From: Pseudomonas berkeleyensis | Lineage (GTDB): Bacteria > Pseudomonadota > Gammaproteobacteria > Pseudomonadales > Pseudomonadaceae | Reading direction: 5' to 3' | NCBI RefSeq assembly: GCF_014109765.1 | Contig: NZ_CP059139.1 | Coordinates: 1,302,001 to 1,366,000, forward strand | DNA: 64,000 bases | Shown: positions 1 through 9,498 of the stretch, piece by piece | Layout of the letters: each line of letters starts with the position of its first letter | How positions within the stretch are numbered: position 1 is the first letter of the stretch | The notes under the pieces: generated by a model | What the model was told of the DNA's origin: nothing | The model's input: the letters and a program-made list of their open reading frames with translations, nothing else | Database searches by the model: none | Translations under genes and position numbers: made by a program

Positions 1-473
1 CCGGGGATGCGCACGATATCCAGGGTGACGTGCGCCGGCGGCTCGGCCTGAGCCCAGAGGTTCTTGATCAGCAGTTCGTCGGAGAGCTCGACGATCGAGC
101 ACACCACGGTGCACGGGTAGCCGCAGTCGATGGCCTCGCGGATCACCGAGCGGTAGACCATGGCGGTGGTCAGTGCCTCGATGCGAAAGCTGGTGACCAG
201 CAGATACACATGAGAGGGGTCGGCGTCCTTGCCGAGTTTTTGCACCTTGCGGCGATACCAGGGGTACACCAGGTAAAGGAACAGGCAGCCGCGCACGAAG
301 TGCAGGGCGCCCATGGAATAGCGCCAGATGCCGACGATGCCGATGAGCAGGAGGAAGTCCCGCGCTTCGGGGTCGAACACCGAACGTGGCAGGGCCAGTG
401 CCAGAAGCATCAGCAGGCTGAGGTAGAGCAGCCAGCCGCTGGCTTGATTGAGGCCGTTCTTGAGCTTGTCCAT
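1..473 (-). CDS. alg8: Alginate polymerase glycosyltransferase Alg8, N-terminal part
   Basis: This gene runs off the left edge of the window, so only the first 157 or so residues are visible. They match Alg8 of P. aeruginosa closely. A membrane segment near the N-terminus ([14 protein letters not shown]) is followed by the cytoplasmic GT2 domain start ([20 protein letters not shown]). Alg8 is the inner-membrane family 2 glycosyltransferase that polymerises GDP-mannuronate into polymannuronate together with Alg44. It lies 51 bp downstream of algD in the same direction, as expected for the alginate operon. The ATG at 473 is chosen because it gives the family's usual N-terminus. The catalytic motifs lie outside the window. 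Confidence 0.93.
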   Translation of the reverse strand, partial: MDKLKNGLNQASGWLLYLSLLMLLALALPRSVFDPEARDFLLLIGIVGIWRYSMGALHFVRGCLFLYLVYPWYRRKVQKLGKDADPSHVYLLVTSFRIEALTTAMVYRSVIREAIDCGYPCTVVCSIVELSDELLIKNLWAQAEPPAHVTLDIVRIP

Positions 474-524
474 ATGCGTCTCCGGCTACCTGCGCGCGCC
501 AGGCGCGCAGGTAGGCTCGGATCC

Positions 525-1835
525 TTACCAGCAGATGCCTTCGGCCACGCCATTGCTGGCGTGGGGCATGAAACCGACCAGGTCGATCACCCGCTTGCCG
601 CTCGGTGCCTGCTCGGCCAGCTTGGCGAAGCGTTCGTCGCGGTTGCCGAGGATGATGATGTCGGCCTTGGCTACCACCTCTTCCAGGTCGCTGTTGAGCA
701 GCGAGGAAACGTGCGGGATCTTCGACTCGATGTAGTCCTTGTTGGCGCCGTGCACGCGGGCGTACTCGACGTTGCGGTCGTAGATGCCCAGGTCGTAGCC
801 CTTGCCGATCAGCATCTCGGCCAGTTCCACCAGTGGGCTTTCGCGCAGGTCATCGGTGCCGGCCTTGAAGCTCAGGCCGAGCAGGGCGACCTTGCGGGTG
901 TCGTGGCCTGCGATGATGTCGAAGGCCTTCTGCACCTGGGCGGCGTTGCTGCGCATCAGCGAGCCGATCAGCGGGGCTTCGACGTCCAGGCTGCCGGCAC
1001 GGTAGTTCAGGGCGCGCACGTCCTTGGGCAGGCAGGAGCCGCCGAAGGCGAAGCCAGGCTTCATGTAGTACTTGGAGAGGTTGAGCTTGTGATCCTGGCA
1101 GATCACGTCCATTACCTCGCGGCCATCGACGCCGACCGCCTTGGCGATGTTGCCGATCTCGTTGGCGAAGGTGACCTTGGCGGCGTGCCAGACGTTGCAG
1201 GTGTACTTGATCATCTCGGCGACTTCGATGTCCTTGCGGATGATCGGTGCGTCGAGCTCGCTGTAGATGCTTTCCAGCAGATCACCGGAGGCCTTGTCCA
1301 GCTCGCCGATGACGGTCATCGGTGGGTAGTCGTAGTCCTGGATCGCGGTGCTCTCGCGCAGGAACTCGGGGTTCACCGCCAGGCCGAAATCGATGCCGGC
1401 CTTCTTCCCGGAGCAATCTTCGATGATCGGCAGTACCACGTTCTTCGCGGTGCCCGGCAGTACGGTGCTGCGTACCACCACGGTGTGGCGCTCGGCCTTG
1501 TCACGCAGGGCGAAGCCGATTTCACGGCACACGCCTTCGATGTAGTCCAGTTCCAGATCGCCGTTCTTCTTGCTCGGCGTACCGACGCAGATGAACGACA
1601 CGTCGCTTTCCAGTACTGCTGCGGCGACGTCAGTGGTGCCGCGCAGGCGGCCCTGACGCAGGCCCTGTTGCAGCAGTTCTTCCAGACCCGGCTCGACGAT
1701 GGGCGATTTACCGTTGTTGATCAGATCGATCTTGTGCGTGGAGATATCCACACCAATCACGTCATGGCCGCGTGCCGACAAACAACCGGCACAAACAGCG
1801 CCTACATAACCCAAACCGAAGATGCTGATTCGCAT
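525..1835 (-). CDS. algD: GDP-mannose 6-dehydrogenase AlgD
   Basis: AlgD oxidises GDP-mannose to GDP-mannuronate with two NAD+, the committed step of alginate synthesis in the cytoplasm. The 436-residue product has the Rossmann start MRISIFGLGYVGAVCAGCLS. It also has the active-site cysteine segment GFAFGGSCLPKD at about residue 262 and the C-terminal UDPG_MGDP_dh domain ending in AEGICW as in P. aeruginosa. The start at 1835 gives the canonical N-terminus. The open frame extends 11 codons upstream, but that extension is not conserved in known AlgD. It is the first gene of the alginate operon and is preceded by a gene-free region of about 700 bp, consistent with the complex AlgR/AlgU control known for algD. 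Confidence 0.97.
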   Translation of the reverse strand: MRISIFGLGYVGAVCAGCLSARGHDVIGVDISTHKIDLINNGKSPIVEPGLEELLQQGLRQGRLRGTTDVAAAVLESDVSFICVGTPSKKNGDLELDYIEGVCREIGFALRDKAERHTVVVRSTVLPGTAKNVVLPIIEDCSGKKAGIDFGLAVNPEFLRESTAIQDYDYPPMTVIGELDKASGDLLESIYSELDAPIIRKDIEVAEMIKYTCNVWHAAKVTFANEIGNIAKAVGVDGREVMDVICQDHKLNLSKYYMKPGFAFGGSCLPKDVRALNYRAGSLDVEAPLIGSLMRSNAAQVQKAFDIIAGHDTRKVALLGLSFKAGTDDLRESPLVELAEMLIGKGYDLGIYDRNVEYARVHGANKDYIESKIPHVSSLLNSDLEEVVAKADIIILGNRDERFAKLAEQAPSGKRVIDLVGFMPHASNGVAEGICW

Positions 1836-2542
1836 GGTATTCACCTCGTCCGTTCGATGCAGTTTCAAATACTGGCCTTATGGCCAAAACTAGTCCGTGA
1901 ACTTGCTGTTTTGAATTGGGCAAGTTCATTCAGGCATAAGAGAGTTGTGACGCCGGAAGTGTGGCGTCAGATGTGAGCCTTATATAAAATCGTGGCTCTT
2001 TGATATTGTCTTTGCCGCCTCGGTTGAGGCCTCTGTCTCGATGCTTTCGGGGTTTCTATATCTCCCTGTGAAACGCACAAACTTTCGTTGGGGTGAAGCG
2101 GCCTGGCGAATGTTTATTCGCAAACAGGCAGTTTCGGTTGATAAGAAAGTTATGAGTTGAAATGTGTTACGGGCTGTATGAGTAGCGGACTTTTCCGATA
2201 GTTCCTACCGTTCGTCCGTAGCTGAACGGGAGCTGAACGGGTAAGTTGATCGCAATATAGTGGCAACTTGCAAAATGCATGATGGCAATACGTGCATTAA
2301 TAAGTGTGAAACTATCCGATAACTAAGGGGCGCAATAAGTTCGCGAGAAAGTGCAGTGGCGCTGAAAGTGTGACGCCAAGCAGGTTTTTACGCGCAAGAA
2401 GCGTGGCGTGGGAGTCCCGGCAAAGCGCAGCGCTCAGGGCGCAGCGAAGCGGCGGGCGAGGGCGGGAGGCAGGTGGTAAGTACAGGTGCCGACCCCGTGC
2501 AGTAACCGATGAGTGGTGCACGGGGTGGGGGAGGGCGTGGCG
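1836..2542 (-). promoter_or_regulatory. Long upstream regulatory region of algD
   Basis: These 707 bp between algD and yaaA hold no convincing gene. The stretch near 1980-2340 is more AT-rich than its surroundings. In P. aeruginosa the algD promoter is controlled from distant upstream sites by AlgR, AmrZ, AlgB and the sigma factor AlgU. The length of this gap fits that architecture. A GAACTT hexamer on the minus strand (1927-1922) could be an AlgU -35 box. No convincing -10 partner lies at the right spacing, so the promoter itself is not placed. Confidence 0.55.
2207..2216 (+). promoter_or_regulatory. Candidate AlgR box upstream of algD
   Basis: The sequence ACCGTTCGTC is identical to the core of the known far-upstream AlgR-binding sites of P. 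aeruginosa algD. It lies about 370 bp before the algD start. The second half of the expected site pair was not found as an exact match. Confidence 0.6.
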
Positions 2543-3322
2543 TCAGTCCTGCGGTTGGTCGCGCAGAAAAACCAGACTATCGGTCTTGGAGTGCTCGGCC
2601 GAGTAGCGGTAACCCTGATAGTTGAAGTCCTTCAGACCTTCGGGGTTGGTCAGGCGCTCCTTGATCACGTAGCGCGCCATCAGGCCGCGGGCCTTTTTGG
2701 CGTAGAAGCTGATGATCTTGTACTGGCCGTTCTTCAGATCCTTGAACTCGGTGTCGATGATGCGAGCGTTCAGTGCCTTGCGCTTGACCGCACCGAAGTA
2801 CTCGTTGGAGGCGAGGTTGAGCAACACGTCGTCGCCCTGCGCAGCCAGTGCTTCGTTCAGCCAGCCGCTGATGCGCTCGCCCCAGAAGGCGTACAGATCC
2901 TTGCCACGGCCGTTGGCCAGCTTGGTGCCCATCTCCAGGCGATAGGCCTGCATCAGATCCAGCGGGCGCAGCACGCCATACAGGCCGGAGAGCATGCGCA
3001 GGTGGCTCTGGGCGAAATCGAAGTCGTCCTCGGAAAAATCCTCGGCGTTCAGGCCGGTGTAGACGTCGCCCTTGAACGCCAGCAGCGCCTGCTTGGCGTT
3101 GGATGGGTTGAACGGTCGCTCCCAGCTGCCGAAGCGCGCGGCGTTGAGGCCGGCGAGCTTGTCCGACAGGCCCATCAGCTCGGCGATCTGTGCAGGGCTG
3201 AAATCGCGCAGTTGGGCGATCAGTTCCTGCGCGTGGTCGAGGTGTTCGGGTTGGGTGAAGCGCGGGGTGGCTGGCGGGGTCTCGTAATCGAGGGTCTTGG
3301 CCGGTGAAATCACCATCAACAT
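2543..3322 (-). CDS. yaaA: Peroxide stress resistance protein YaaA (DUF328/UPF0246)
   Basis: The 259-residue product matches YaaA from E. coli (258 residues) along its length. It begins [16 protein letters not shown] and contains the family blocks [27 protein letters not shown] and [14 protein letters not shown]. YaaA lowers intracellular unincorporated iron and limits oxidative damage during H2O2 stress, and it binds DNA. The open frame extends 102 codons upstream, but the start at 3322 reproduces the conserved N-terminus, and a start at 3316 (MVISPAK) is the alternative. It is a single gene divergent from the phoH-like gene at 3746. Confidence 0.93.
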   Translation of the reverse strand: MLMVISPAKTLDYETPPATPRFTQPEHLDHAQELIAQLRDFSPAQIAELMGLSDKLAGLNAARFGSWERPFNPSNAKQALLAFKGDVYTGLNAEDFSEDDFDFAQSHLRMLSGLYGVLRPLDLMQAYRLEMGTKLANGRGKDLYAFWGERISGWLNEALAAQGDDVLLNLASNEYFGAVKRKALNARIIDTEFKDLKNGQYKIISFYAKKARGLMARYVIKERLTNPEGLKDFNYQGYRYSAEHSKTDSLVFLRDQPQD

Positions 3323-3745
3323 CTGCGGAATCTCCAGAAAGCGTGACGGCGATTCTAGAGGTCGGGGATCGCCAAGACCACCTATCGGGACGATTGAAAG
3401 AGACCGCTGCACCCGATTGGCGCGGCGTGCTGCAAGTAGGGGCGGGGAGTCGAGGAGGGTCACAGCAGGTAGGACTTCGGACTTTAACGGGCAGTTGGCA
3501 CCTCGCCAAGCACTATCTGTCGCCTGTGCAAATAAACCTGCATGGCGATAAAAAAACGTTTTTCTGTCATACGAATTGGAGTAATAAAAAAGCAAGACCG
3601 CCGAAACCTGCAGACAGGTGGCGGCCATTGGCCCTCACCTTGCTTGCCACCTTCCGGCCCCGACCTGAAAAAGTCGGCGGTCTCTGTACGGCGCAGCACC
3701 GCCCTGGTATTGCGTCGCCTGGCTACTACAAGAAGGTGACCGAGT
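3323..3745. other. Divergent intergenic region, yaaA / PIN-PhoH
   Basis: These 423 bp must hold the promoters of both divergent genes. Short open frames here have no family features. A GGCGGT/ACCGCC inverted repeat occurs near 3674-3702. I see no clear operator. Confidence 0.4.
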
Positions 3746-5137
3746 ATGGATGACCACGGACGCTCCAAGCCCACCGCTCCAACCCTCTACGCCCTCGACA
3801 CCAATGTCCTGATTCACGATCCCAACGCCTTGCTCAACTTCGAAGAACACCACGTCGCCATCCCGATGACGGTGTTGGAGGAACTCGACAAACTGAAGTC
3901 CGGCAAGCACGGTGTCGCCGCTGAATGTCGCCAGGCCATCCGCCTGATCGATCAGATTCTCGCGGGGGCCGAACCTGAGGACGTCGAGTACGGGGTACCC
4001 ATCCAGCGCGGCAAGAGCGGCCCCTGCGGGCGTCTTTCCATCCTTATGAGCAAGAGCGCGGCGCCGGTGACCTGGCTGCCGGAAAACCTCAACGACAACA
4101 AGATCATCAACCAGTTGGTGGAGCTGAAGTCGCGCAACCCCGGTCTGTCCGTGGTGCTGGTGACCAAGGACATCAACATGCGCCTGAAGGCGCGCGCCTG
4201 CGGCATCGATGCCGAGGACTACCACACCGACCAACTGGTCGACGACGTGTCGCTGCTGTCCAAGGGCTACCACGACATGAGCGGCTCGTTCTGGGATCGC
4301 GTGAGCAAGGTCGAGACCCGTCAGGATCACGGTCGCACCTGGCACCGCGTGCAGCTCACCGACAACTTGCCATCGGTGCACGTCAACGAATTCATCCTCG
4401 ACGAGCAGGGTTTTGTTGGCTGGATCAAGGCAATCAAGGATGACGAGCTGGTCATCCTCGACATGCATCAGGAACCGTTGCTGCACCAGGAAGCCTGGGG
4501 CCTGAAACCGCGTGACATCCATCAGGCGCTGGCACTGTTCGCCCTGCTCGATCCGGACATCCACCTGGTCAACCTGTCCGGCGCCGCCGGTTCGGGCAAG
4601 ACCATCCTGGCGCTGGCTGCCGCCATCGAGCAGACCATGGTCAGCAAACGCTATCGGCGCATCATCGCGACTCGCAGCGTGCAGGGGCTGGATCAGGAAA
4701 TCGGCTTTCTGCCCGGCACCGAGGCGGAGAAGATGGAACCCTGGCTCGGCGCCATTACCGACAACCTCGAAGCCCTGCACATGGACGATGAGAGCACCCA
4801 TGGCAGCGTCGACTACATCCTGCAGAAGGTGCCGCTGCAATTTAAGTCGCTCAACTACATCCGCGGGCGCAGCTTCCAGCAGAGCCTGATCCTCATCGAC
4901 GAATGCCAGAACCTCACCCCGCACCAGATGAAGACCATCATCACCCGTGCCGGTAACGGCTCGAAGGTGGTGTGCCTGGGCAACCTGGCACAGATCGATA
5001 CGCCCTACCTGTCAGCGCCCAGCTCGGGTCTGACCTACCTCACCGAACGCTTCAAGGACTTCCCGCACGGCGTCCACATCACCCTGCAAGGCGTACCACG
5101 CTCGATCCTGGCGGAATACGCGGAAACCCATATGTAA
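3746..5137 (+). CDS. PIN domain plus PhoH-like ATPase (YlaK-type)
   Basis: The 463-residue protein joins two domains. The N-terminal PIN ribonuclease-like domain spans about residues 12-150 and starts with YALDTNVLIHDP, an acidic active-site strand. The C-terminal PhoH P-loop ATPase has Walker A GAAGSGKT near residue 280 and Walker B LILIDECQN near residue 380. PIN-PhoH proteins are linked to RNA unwinding and cleavage, and homologues in mycobacteria show RNase/helicase activity. The exact substrate here is not known. The gene is monocistronic, with a strong terminator 24 bp after its stop. The start at 3746 is the first ATG in frame that precedes the conserved PIN strand. Confidence 0.92.
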   Translation: MDDHGRSKPTAPTLYALDTNVLIHDPNALLNFEEHHVAIPMTVLEELDKLKSGKHGVAAECRQAIRLIDQILAGAEPEDVEYGVPIQRGKSGPCGRLSILMSKSAAPVTWLPENLNDNKIINQLVELKSRNPGLSVVLVTKDINMRLKARACGIDAEDYHTDQLVDDVSLLSKGYHDMSGSFWDRVSKVETRQDHGRTWHRVQLTDNLPSVHVNEFILDEQGFVGWIKAIKDDELVILDMHQEPLLHQEAWGLKPRDIHQALALFALLDPDIHLVNLSGAAGSGKTILALAAAIEQTMVSKRYRRIIATRSVQGLDQEIGFLPGTEAEKMEPWLGAITDNLEALHMDDESTHGSVDYILQKVPLQFKSLNYIRGRSFQQSLILIDECQNLTPHQMKTIITRAGNGSKVVCLGNLAQIDTPYLSAPSSGLTYLTERFKDFPHGVHITLQGVPRSILAEYAETHM

Positions 5138-5160
5138 CCCTCGGTCTGTTAAACACTGGC

Positions 5161-5190
5161 GCCCCTGCTCGCAAGAGCAGGGGCGTTTTA
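5161..5190 (+). terminator. Rho-independent terminator of the PIN-PhoH gene
   Basis: A perfect 10-bp stem GCCCCTGCTC/GAGCAGGGGC with loop GCAA is followed by GTTTTA. It lies 24 bp after the stop codon. Confidence 0.9.
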
Positions 5191-5215
5191 GTCTGCATTA
5201 ACGAATTTCTACAGG

Positions 5216-5276
5216 TCTCGTGGGAGCGGCTTCAGCCGCGATGATCGCGGATAAATCCGCTCCTACAGTTGTGTAG
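5216..5276. repeat. Dispersed palindromic repeat, family B (GGAGCGGCTTCAGCCGC)
   Basis: The unit GTGGGAGCGGCTTCAGCCGC is followed by an inverted partner ending TCCGCTCCTACA. Related copies occur at 41929-41977 and in part at 6124-6150. This is typical of REP-like extragenic elements of Pseudomonas. Confidence 0.75.
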
Positions 5277-5288
5277 CCGAATGCAGTC

Positions 5289-5350
5289 AGTAGCCCGGAT
5301 GAAATCCGGGGATTTTTGCCGCTCTGGCCCCGGGTTTCATCCGGGCTACG
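5289..5350. repeat. Dispersed palindromic repeat, family A (GTAGCCCGGAT...ATCCGGGCTAC)
   Basis: The inverted halves TAGCCCGGATGAAATCCGGG and CATCCGGGCTACG flank a variable centre. Copies with the same arms lie at 42038-42094 and 47169-47220. All are in intergenic DNA close to stop or start codons. Confidence 0.8.
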
Positions 5351-5402
5351 AAATCCTGACTTGCAGGTTTACAATCGGTCGGTTCCCGCCAGGAGTTTCC
5401 CC

Positions 5403-5879
5403 GTGCTGACCCACCTCGATTCCCAAGGCCGCGCGCATATGGTCGACGTCACCGACAAGGCGACCACCTTTCGCGAGGCTACCGCCGAAGCACGTGTGCG
5501 CATGCTGCCTGCCACCCTGCAGATGATCGTCGCCGGCGAGCACCCCAAGGGCGACGTGTTCGCCGTGGCGCGCATTGCCGGTATCCAGGCGGCGAAGAAA
5601 ACCAGCGATCTGATCCCGCTGTGCCATCCGCTGATGCTCACCGGCGTCAAGGTCGAACTGCGTGCGGAGGGTGATGACAGCGTGCATATCACCGCGCGAT
5701 GCAAACTGTCCGGGCAAACCGGTGTCGAGATGGAAGCACTGACTGCCGCCAGCGTCGCCGCGCTGACCATCTATGACATGTGCAAGGCCGTGGATCGCGG
5801 CATGGTCATCGAGCAGGTGCGCCTGCTGGAAAAACTCGGCGGCAAGAGCGGTCACTACAAGCTGGAGGAGCAAGCATGA
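5403..5879 (+). CDS. moaC: Cyclic pyranopterin monophosphate synthase MoaC
   Basis: MoaC converts 3',8-cyclo-GTP to cyclic pyranopterin monophosphate in molybdenum cofactor synthesis. The 158-residue product begins [19 protein letters not shown] and has the conserved segments [13 protein letters not shown] and [20 protein letters not shown]. Its length agrees with E. coli MoaC (161 residues). The start is taken as GTG 5403 because it lies 8 bp after an AGGAG and gives the family N-terminus. The open frame continues upstream into repeat DNA. Its stop codon overlaps the moaD start (ATGA), so the two genes are translationally coupled. Confidence 0.95.
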   Translation: MLTHLDSQGRAHMVDVTDKATTFREATAEARVRMLPATLQMIVAGEHPKGDVFAVARIAGIQAAKKTSDLIPLCHPLMLTGVKVELRAEGDDSVHITARCKLSGQTGVEMEALTAASVAALTIYDMCKAVDRGMVIEQVRLLEKLGGKSGHYKLEEQA

Positions 5880-6118
5880 TCCGCGTGCAGTATTTCGCCC
5901 GCTACCGCGAAGCCCTGGGCCGTGACGACGAACAACTCAGCGGCGATTTCGCCACCCTCGACGACCTGCGCCTGCACCTGGTTGCCCGTGGCGGCGAGTG
6001 GGAGGTGCTGGGTGAGCAGAACCTGATGTGCGCACGCAATCAGGAACTGTGCAGCCTCGACGAGCCGCTGGCCGAAGGCGATGAAGTGGCCTTCTTCCCC
6101 ACCGTTACCGGCGGCTGA
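5876..6118 (+). CDS. moaD: Molybdopterin synthase sulfur carrier subunit MoaD
   Basis: MoaD is the small ubiquitin-fold subunit of molybdopterin synthase. Its C-terminal glycine is thiocarboxylated by MoeB and donates sulfur to cyclic pyranopterin monophosphate. The 80-residue product ends FFPTVTGG, with the diagnostic terminal Gly-Gly. The ATG overlaps the moaC stop codon. A MoeB-like enzyme is encoded far away at 48055. Confidence 0.95.
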   Translation: MIRVQYFARYREALGRDDEQLSGDFATLDDLRLHLVARGGEWEVLGEQNLMCARNQELCSLDEPLAEGDEVAFFPTVTGG

Positions 6119-6253
6119 TAATTGCTGTGGGAGGGGCTTTAGCCGCGCGGGCCATTCTTCAACCTTGTAGGGTGGGCCGGGCGGCGCTCCGCTTCAGCCC
6201 ACCAATCACCCGCCGACCGTCCTTGACCACAGCCCCATCAAACGAGACACCTC
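6119..6253. repeat. Repeat-derived spacer between moaD and moaE
   Basis: The spacer holds a partial family B unit (GGGAGGGGCTTTAGCCGCGC, near 6129). A second short motif, CTCCGCTTCAGCCCACC (near 6188), recurs at about 50257 after pagL. No gene is seen here, and the rest leads into the moaE start. Confidence 0.5.
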
Positions 6254-6709
6254 ATGACCATCCGCGTCCAAGCCCAACCCTTCGACCCCGGCACCGAGCT
6301 CAATGCCCTGCATGCCGCCAACCTCGGCATCGGCGCGGTGGTCACCTTCGTCGGTTACGTGCGTGACTTCAACGAAGGGCGTGAGGTCGGCGGCATGTTT
6401 CTCGAGCACTTCCCCGGCATGACCGAAAAGGCCTTGGCCAAGATTGCCGATGAAGCGCGCGAGCGCTGGCCACTACTGGGGATCGAGATCATCCACCGCA
6501 TTGGCAGCCTGGGGCCGGGAGAGCCCATCGTCTTCGTCGGCACCAGCAGCGCTCACCGTCAGGCGGCGTTCGACGCCTGTAACTTCATCATGGATTACCT
6601 GAAGACCCGCGCGCCGTTCTGGAAGAAGGAAGACACCAGCGAAGGTCCGCGCTGGGTCGAAGGCCGCTGCAGCGACCAGAGTGCTGCCGAGCGTTGGCAG
6701 CGCCCGTAG
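6254..6709 (+). CDS. moaE: Molybdopterin synthase catalytic subunit MoaE
   Basis: MoaE forms the heterotetramer with MoaD that inserts two sulfurs into cyclic pyranopterin monophosphate. The 151-residue protein carries the conserved blocks VVTFVGYVRDFN, LEHFPGMTEKAL, HRIGSLGPGEPIVFVG and RAPFWKKE, the last with the catalytic lysine region. Its length matches E. coli MoaE (150 residues). It is the third gene of the moaCDE set. Its stop codon TAG is supplied by the first bases of a family C repeat (GTAGGGTGCGCC), so the repeat may have reset the C-terminus. Confidence 0.95.
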   Translation: MTIRVQAQPFDPGTELNALHAANLGIGAVVTFVGYVRDFNEGREVGGMFLEHFPGMTEKALAKIADEARERWPLLGIEIIHRIGSLGPGEPIVFVGTSSAHRQAAFDACNFIMDYLKTRAPFWKKEDTSEGPRWVEGRCSDQSAAERWQRP

Positions 6710-6920
6710 GGTGCGCCGTGCGCACCGCTTATCACGATTCCTCGCAAGGATGATGACCGCCCACCGCGTACCCCTCGATACCGTTCGGTGCGCATGGCGC
6801 ACCCTACGATGCGGCGCGCGACTCCGGAATCCCGCAGGGTACTCCGCGCGCACCCCCCCCTATCACCCGATACTCATGACCTCCGGTGATCGCGACCCGT
6901 AGGGTGCGCCGTGCGCACCG
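6706..6920. repeat. Cluster of family C repeats (TAGGGTGCGCCGTGCGCACC)
   Basis: A direct unit at about 6707-6726 is paired with an inverted unit GGTGCGCATGGCGCACCCTA at about 6788-6807. Another direct unit lies at about 6900-6919. The same units occur at 47107-47162. No gene is seen in 6710-7014. Confidence 0.8.
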
Positions 6921-7014
6921 GCTCCTCGCGACACCCCGTCCGCATGAATTGAGACACTCTCAAGATCGCTTGAAGCGCATGACGCCCCCACGGTAGCCGC
7001 GACCCTTTGCAGCC

Positions 7015-7179
7015 CTACGCCAGCGCCAGATGCACCCGCAGCGCAATCGGCACCAGCATCAGCAACACTCCCAGGCCCAGCACGCGTATGCCCCATTCGT
7101 GTTCGCGAAAGTTGAAGCCGACTCCCAGCAGCAGGAAGCCGCCAACCAATAGCAGCAGCATCAGGTGATAGTGATCCAT
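7015..7179 (-). CDS. Small two-helix membrane protein, unknown function
   Basis: The 54-residue product has two hydrophobic segments (LMLLLLVGGFLLLGVGF and VLGLGVLLMLVPIAL) joined by a short charged loop FREHEWGIR. The ATG at 7179 lies just after GGAGAAGAG, a good ribosome-binding site. The longer open frame upstream has no such signal. I do not recognise a family. It is divergent from the 5'-nucleotidase gene. Confidence 0.6.
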   Translation of the reverse strand: MDHYHLMLLLLVGGFLLLGVGFNFREHEWGIRVLGLGVLLMLVPIALRVHLALA

Positions 7180-7352
7180 CGCTCTTCTCCGTTTCGCAGC
7201 CCTCTGATTACAGACTAGCCCCTCCGTTGGCCTTCGGTGCTGACCTGGGGCAATACGACTGACTCGATTGGCGACAACGTGCGTCCCGATTGGTCGCTGT
7301 CTGGCGTCACGGCCTGTTCCATACTGTGCGCAGTCATCGTCAAGGATCGTCC

Positions 7353-9269
7353 ATGCGCCTGTTCCCCTCACTCCTGCTCGCCGGCCTGTTGGCCGCAACA
7401 CCGCTGGCCGCTGCCGAACGCAGCTTCACCATCCTGCACAGCAACGACTGGCAGTCGCGCCTGCTCGGTTTTGGCCCCAACAACGAATACACCCCGGCGA
7501 CGGTGAACGATGACGACACCGTCGGCGGTGTTGCCCGCCTGGCCACGCTATTGAGTGAGCGTCGCGCAGCGGCTGGCGAAGAACCCTTGCTGCTGCTCGA
7601 TGGCGGCGACTTCACCATGGGCACGCTGTTCCACACCATTGCCCGCGAGATGGGCAGTGAACTGCGCCTGATGACCGATCTGGGCTACGACGCCGCGGTG
7701 ATCGGCAACCATGAGTTCGACTTCCGCCCGGCTGGCCTCGCCGCGATGATCAGCGCGGCGCACAAGGCCAAGGGCGATGCGCTGTTGCCGTTGCTGTCGA
7801 GCAATATGCGTTTCGATGCCACGAGCAAGGCTGATGACAGCCTGCAGGCGCATTACGATGCCGGGCGCATCCTGCCGTACACACTGATCGAGCGCGGCGG
7901 CATTCGCTTCGGCCTGTTCGGCCTGCTCGGTAACAACGCCGTAGCGGTCAGCCCGATGATCAAGCCGCTGACCTTCGCCGACCCGGTGGCCACCGCCAAG
8001 GAAACCGTGGCCAAGCTGCGCGAGGAGGGCGCCGAGGTGGTCATCCTGCTGTCGCACATGGGCGTCACTCAGCAGGCCGATGGCAACTGGCGTGGCGAGG
8101 AGGTGGAACTGGTCGAGCAGGTGCCAGGTATCGACATCGTCGTCGGCGGACATTCGCATGTGGCGCTGCCACAGCCGGTGCTGGTCAACGGGCATACCCC
8201 GATCGTGCAGGCCGGTTCGGAAATCCAGTACCTCGGCGAGCTGCGCATGACCCTCGGTGACGATGGCGTACCGCGCGTGCGCGACTACCGCCTGCACCCG
8301 ATCAACGACAGCATTGCCGGCGACGCGACCATCACCGCCAAGGTCGAAGACTTCAAGCAGGTGGTCAGCGAACGCATGCTGGCGCCCAAGGGCTATCGCT
8401 TCGATCAGCCGCTGGCCAAGGTCGACCAGAGTCTGGGCCGCGACTTCAGCGACAACACCCTGGCCAACCTGGTGACCGATGCCCTGCGCCACGCGGTGGA
8501 TGCCGACCTGGCCTTCACCGGCAATGGCACCATCCGCGATGACCTGCTCAAGGGCCGCCATGGCGTACAGGACGTGTCCGACCTGTTTCGCATTGCCCCG
8601 CTGGGCATCGGCCACTTTGATGACGAGCCCGGCTATCCGCTGATCAAGGCCTATGTCAGTGCCCGCGAAATCAAGTCGCTGCTGGAAGTGCTGCTGCTTG
8701 CCTACCAGTTGCGCGACAGCCAGAGCTATTACCCGCGCGTCTCCGGCGTGCGCTTCACCTACAACCCCTGGCGCGTGCCGTTCGACCGGGTCAGCCGCAT
8801 CGAGATCGGCGATCCGCGCAATGGCTACCGTGATCTGGATCTGAATGACACACGCCTCTACAGCATCGGCGCTACCAGCTATGTCGGCAGCTTCACCTGG
8901 CTGGTGCCGGATCTGACCAAGGGCCTGCTCGATGTCGTGCCCAAGGACGCCGAGGGCAAGCCGCTACCGCGCATCGAAGATGCCATCGTCGACCAGGATC
9001 CAGACACGGAAGGTGTGCAGGAACTCAAGGAGTGGCAGGCGCTGCTCGACCATATCCGCAGCCTGCCGGATCTCGATGGCGACGGCCTGCCCGACATTCC
9101 CACCACCGGCGCCGCAGCCGAAGAGCGCATGGTGCGTGCACCCAGCCTGCACCCGGCGGAAATGTTCCGCCTGGCGGGAACGATGCAGTGGGGCGTCAGT
9201 GTGGTGATCCTGGCCTGCCTGCTGCTGATCCTCTGGCTGCTCACCCGCCCGCTGCGCCGCCGCCCGTAG
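7353..9269 (+). CDS. Membrane-anchored periplasmic 5'-nucleotidase / metallophosphoesterase
   Basis: The 638-residue protein starts with a signal peptide (MRLFPSLLLAGLLAATPLAA). It has the calcineurin-like metallophosphoesterase motifs HSNDWQSR, DGGDFTMG, GNHEFDF and GGHSH, followed by the 5'-nucleotidase C-terminal domain (DQSLGRDFSDN, TGNGTIRDDL). A C-terminal hydrophobic helix (VSVVILACLLLILWLL) followed by arginines suggests anchoring in the inner membrane with the catalytic part in the periplasm. It probably hydrolyses nucleotides or related phosphate esters. The start at 7353 follows AAGGA and gives a clean signal peptide, whereas the frame upstream does not. Confidence 0.88.
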   Translation: MRLFPSLLLAGLLAATPLAAAERSFTILHSNDWQSRLLGFGPNNEYTPATVNDDDTVGGVARLATLLSERRAAAGEEPLLLLDGGDFTMGTLFHTIAREMGSELRLMTDLGYDAAVIGNHEFDFRPAGLAAMISAAHKAKGDALLPLLSSNMRFDATSKADDSLQAHYDAGRILPYTLIERGGIRFGLFGLLGNNAVAVSPMIKPLTFADPVATAKETVAKLREEGAEVVILLSHMGVTQQADGNWRGEEVELVEQVPGIDIVVGGHSHVALPQPVLVNGHTPIVQAGSEIQYLGELRMTLGDDGVPRVRDYRLHPINDSIAGDATITAKVEDFKQVVSERMLAPKGYRFDQPLAKVDQSLGRDFSDNTLANLVTDALRHAVDADLAFTGNGTIRDDLLKGRHGVQDVSDLFRIAPLGIGHFDDEPGYPLIKAYVSAREIKSLLEVLLLAYQLRDSQSYYPRVSGVRFTYNPWRVPFDRVSRIEIGDPRNGYRDLDLNDTRLYSIGATSYVGSFTWLVPDLTKGLLDVVPKDAEGKPLPRIEDAIVDQDPDTEGVQELKEWQALLDHIRSLPDLDGDGLPDIPTTGAAAEERMVRAPSLHPAEMFRLAGTMQWGVSVVILACLLLILWLLTRPLRRRP

Positions 9270-9498
9270 GCATACGCGGGGCCGCCCAGGTCGTGCGCAC
9301 CGCTCTCGATGAGCCCGGTGCACACGGCGTCAGCCACGGTCGACAATCTTGCCAAGCATTGCCTGCCTCCGTATGGTGCAAAGCCGCCTGATTCGGAAGC
9401 TACGCAATGATCGCTCAGCACTGCTCGCTCGGTGACCGCGCACAGCCGGCCAAGACCTTCTCGGATATCCGTCACGTCGTCGGCGTGGCCCAAGCCTT

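Noticed and set aside
1895-1930. AlgU (sigma-22) promoter of algD
   Set aside because: GAACTT is present on the minus strand, but at 16-17 bp spacing only CAAGT/AAGTT follows. This is not convincing enough to annotate.
30-1976. Very long open frame antisense to algD
   Set aside because: It is opposite to a clear AlgD gene with high third-position GC. It has His/Gly/Val-rich shadow composition and no domain.
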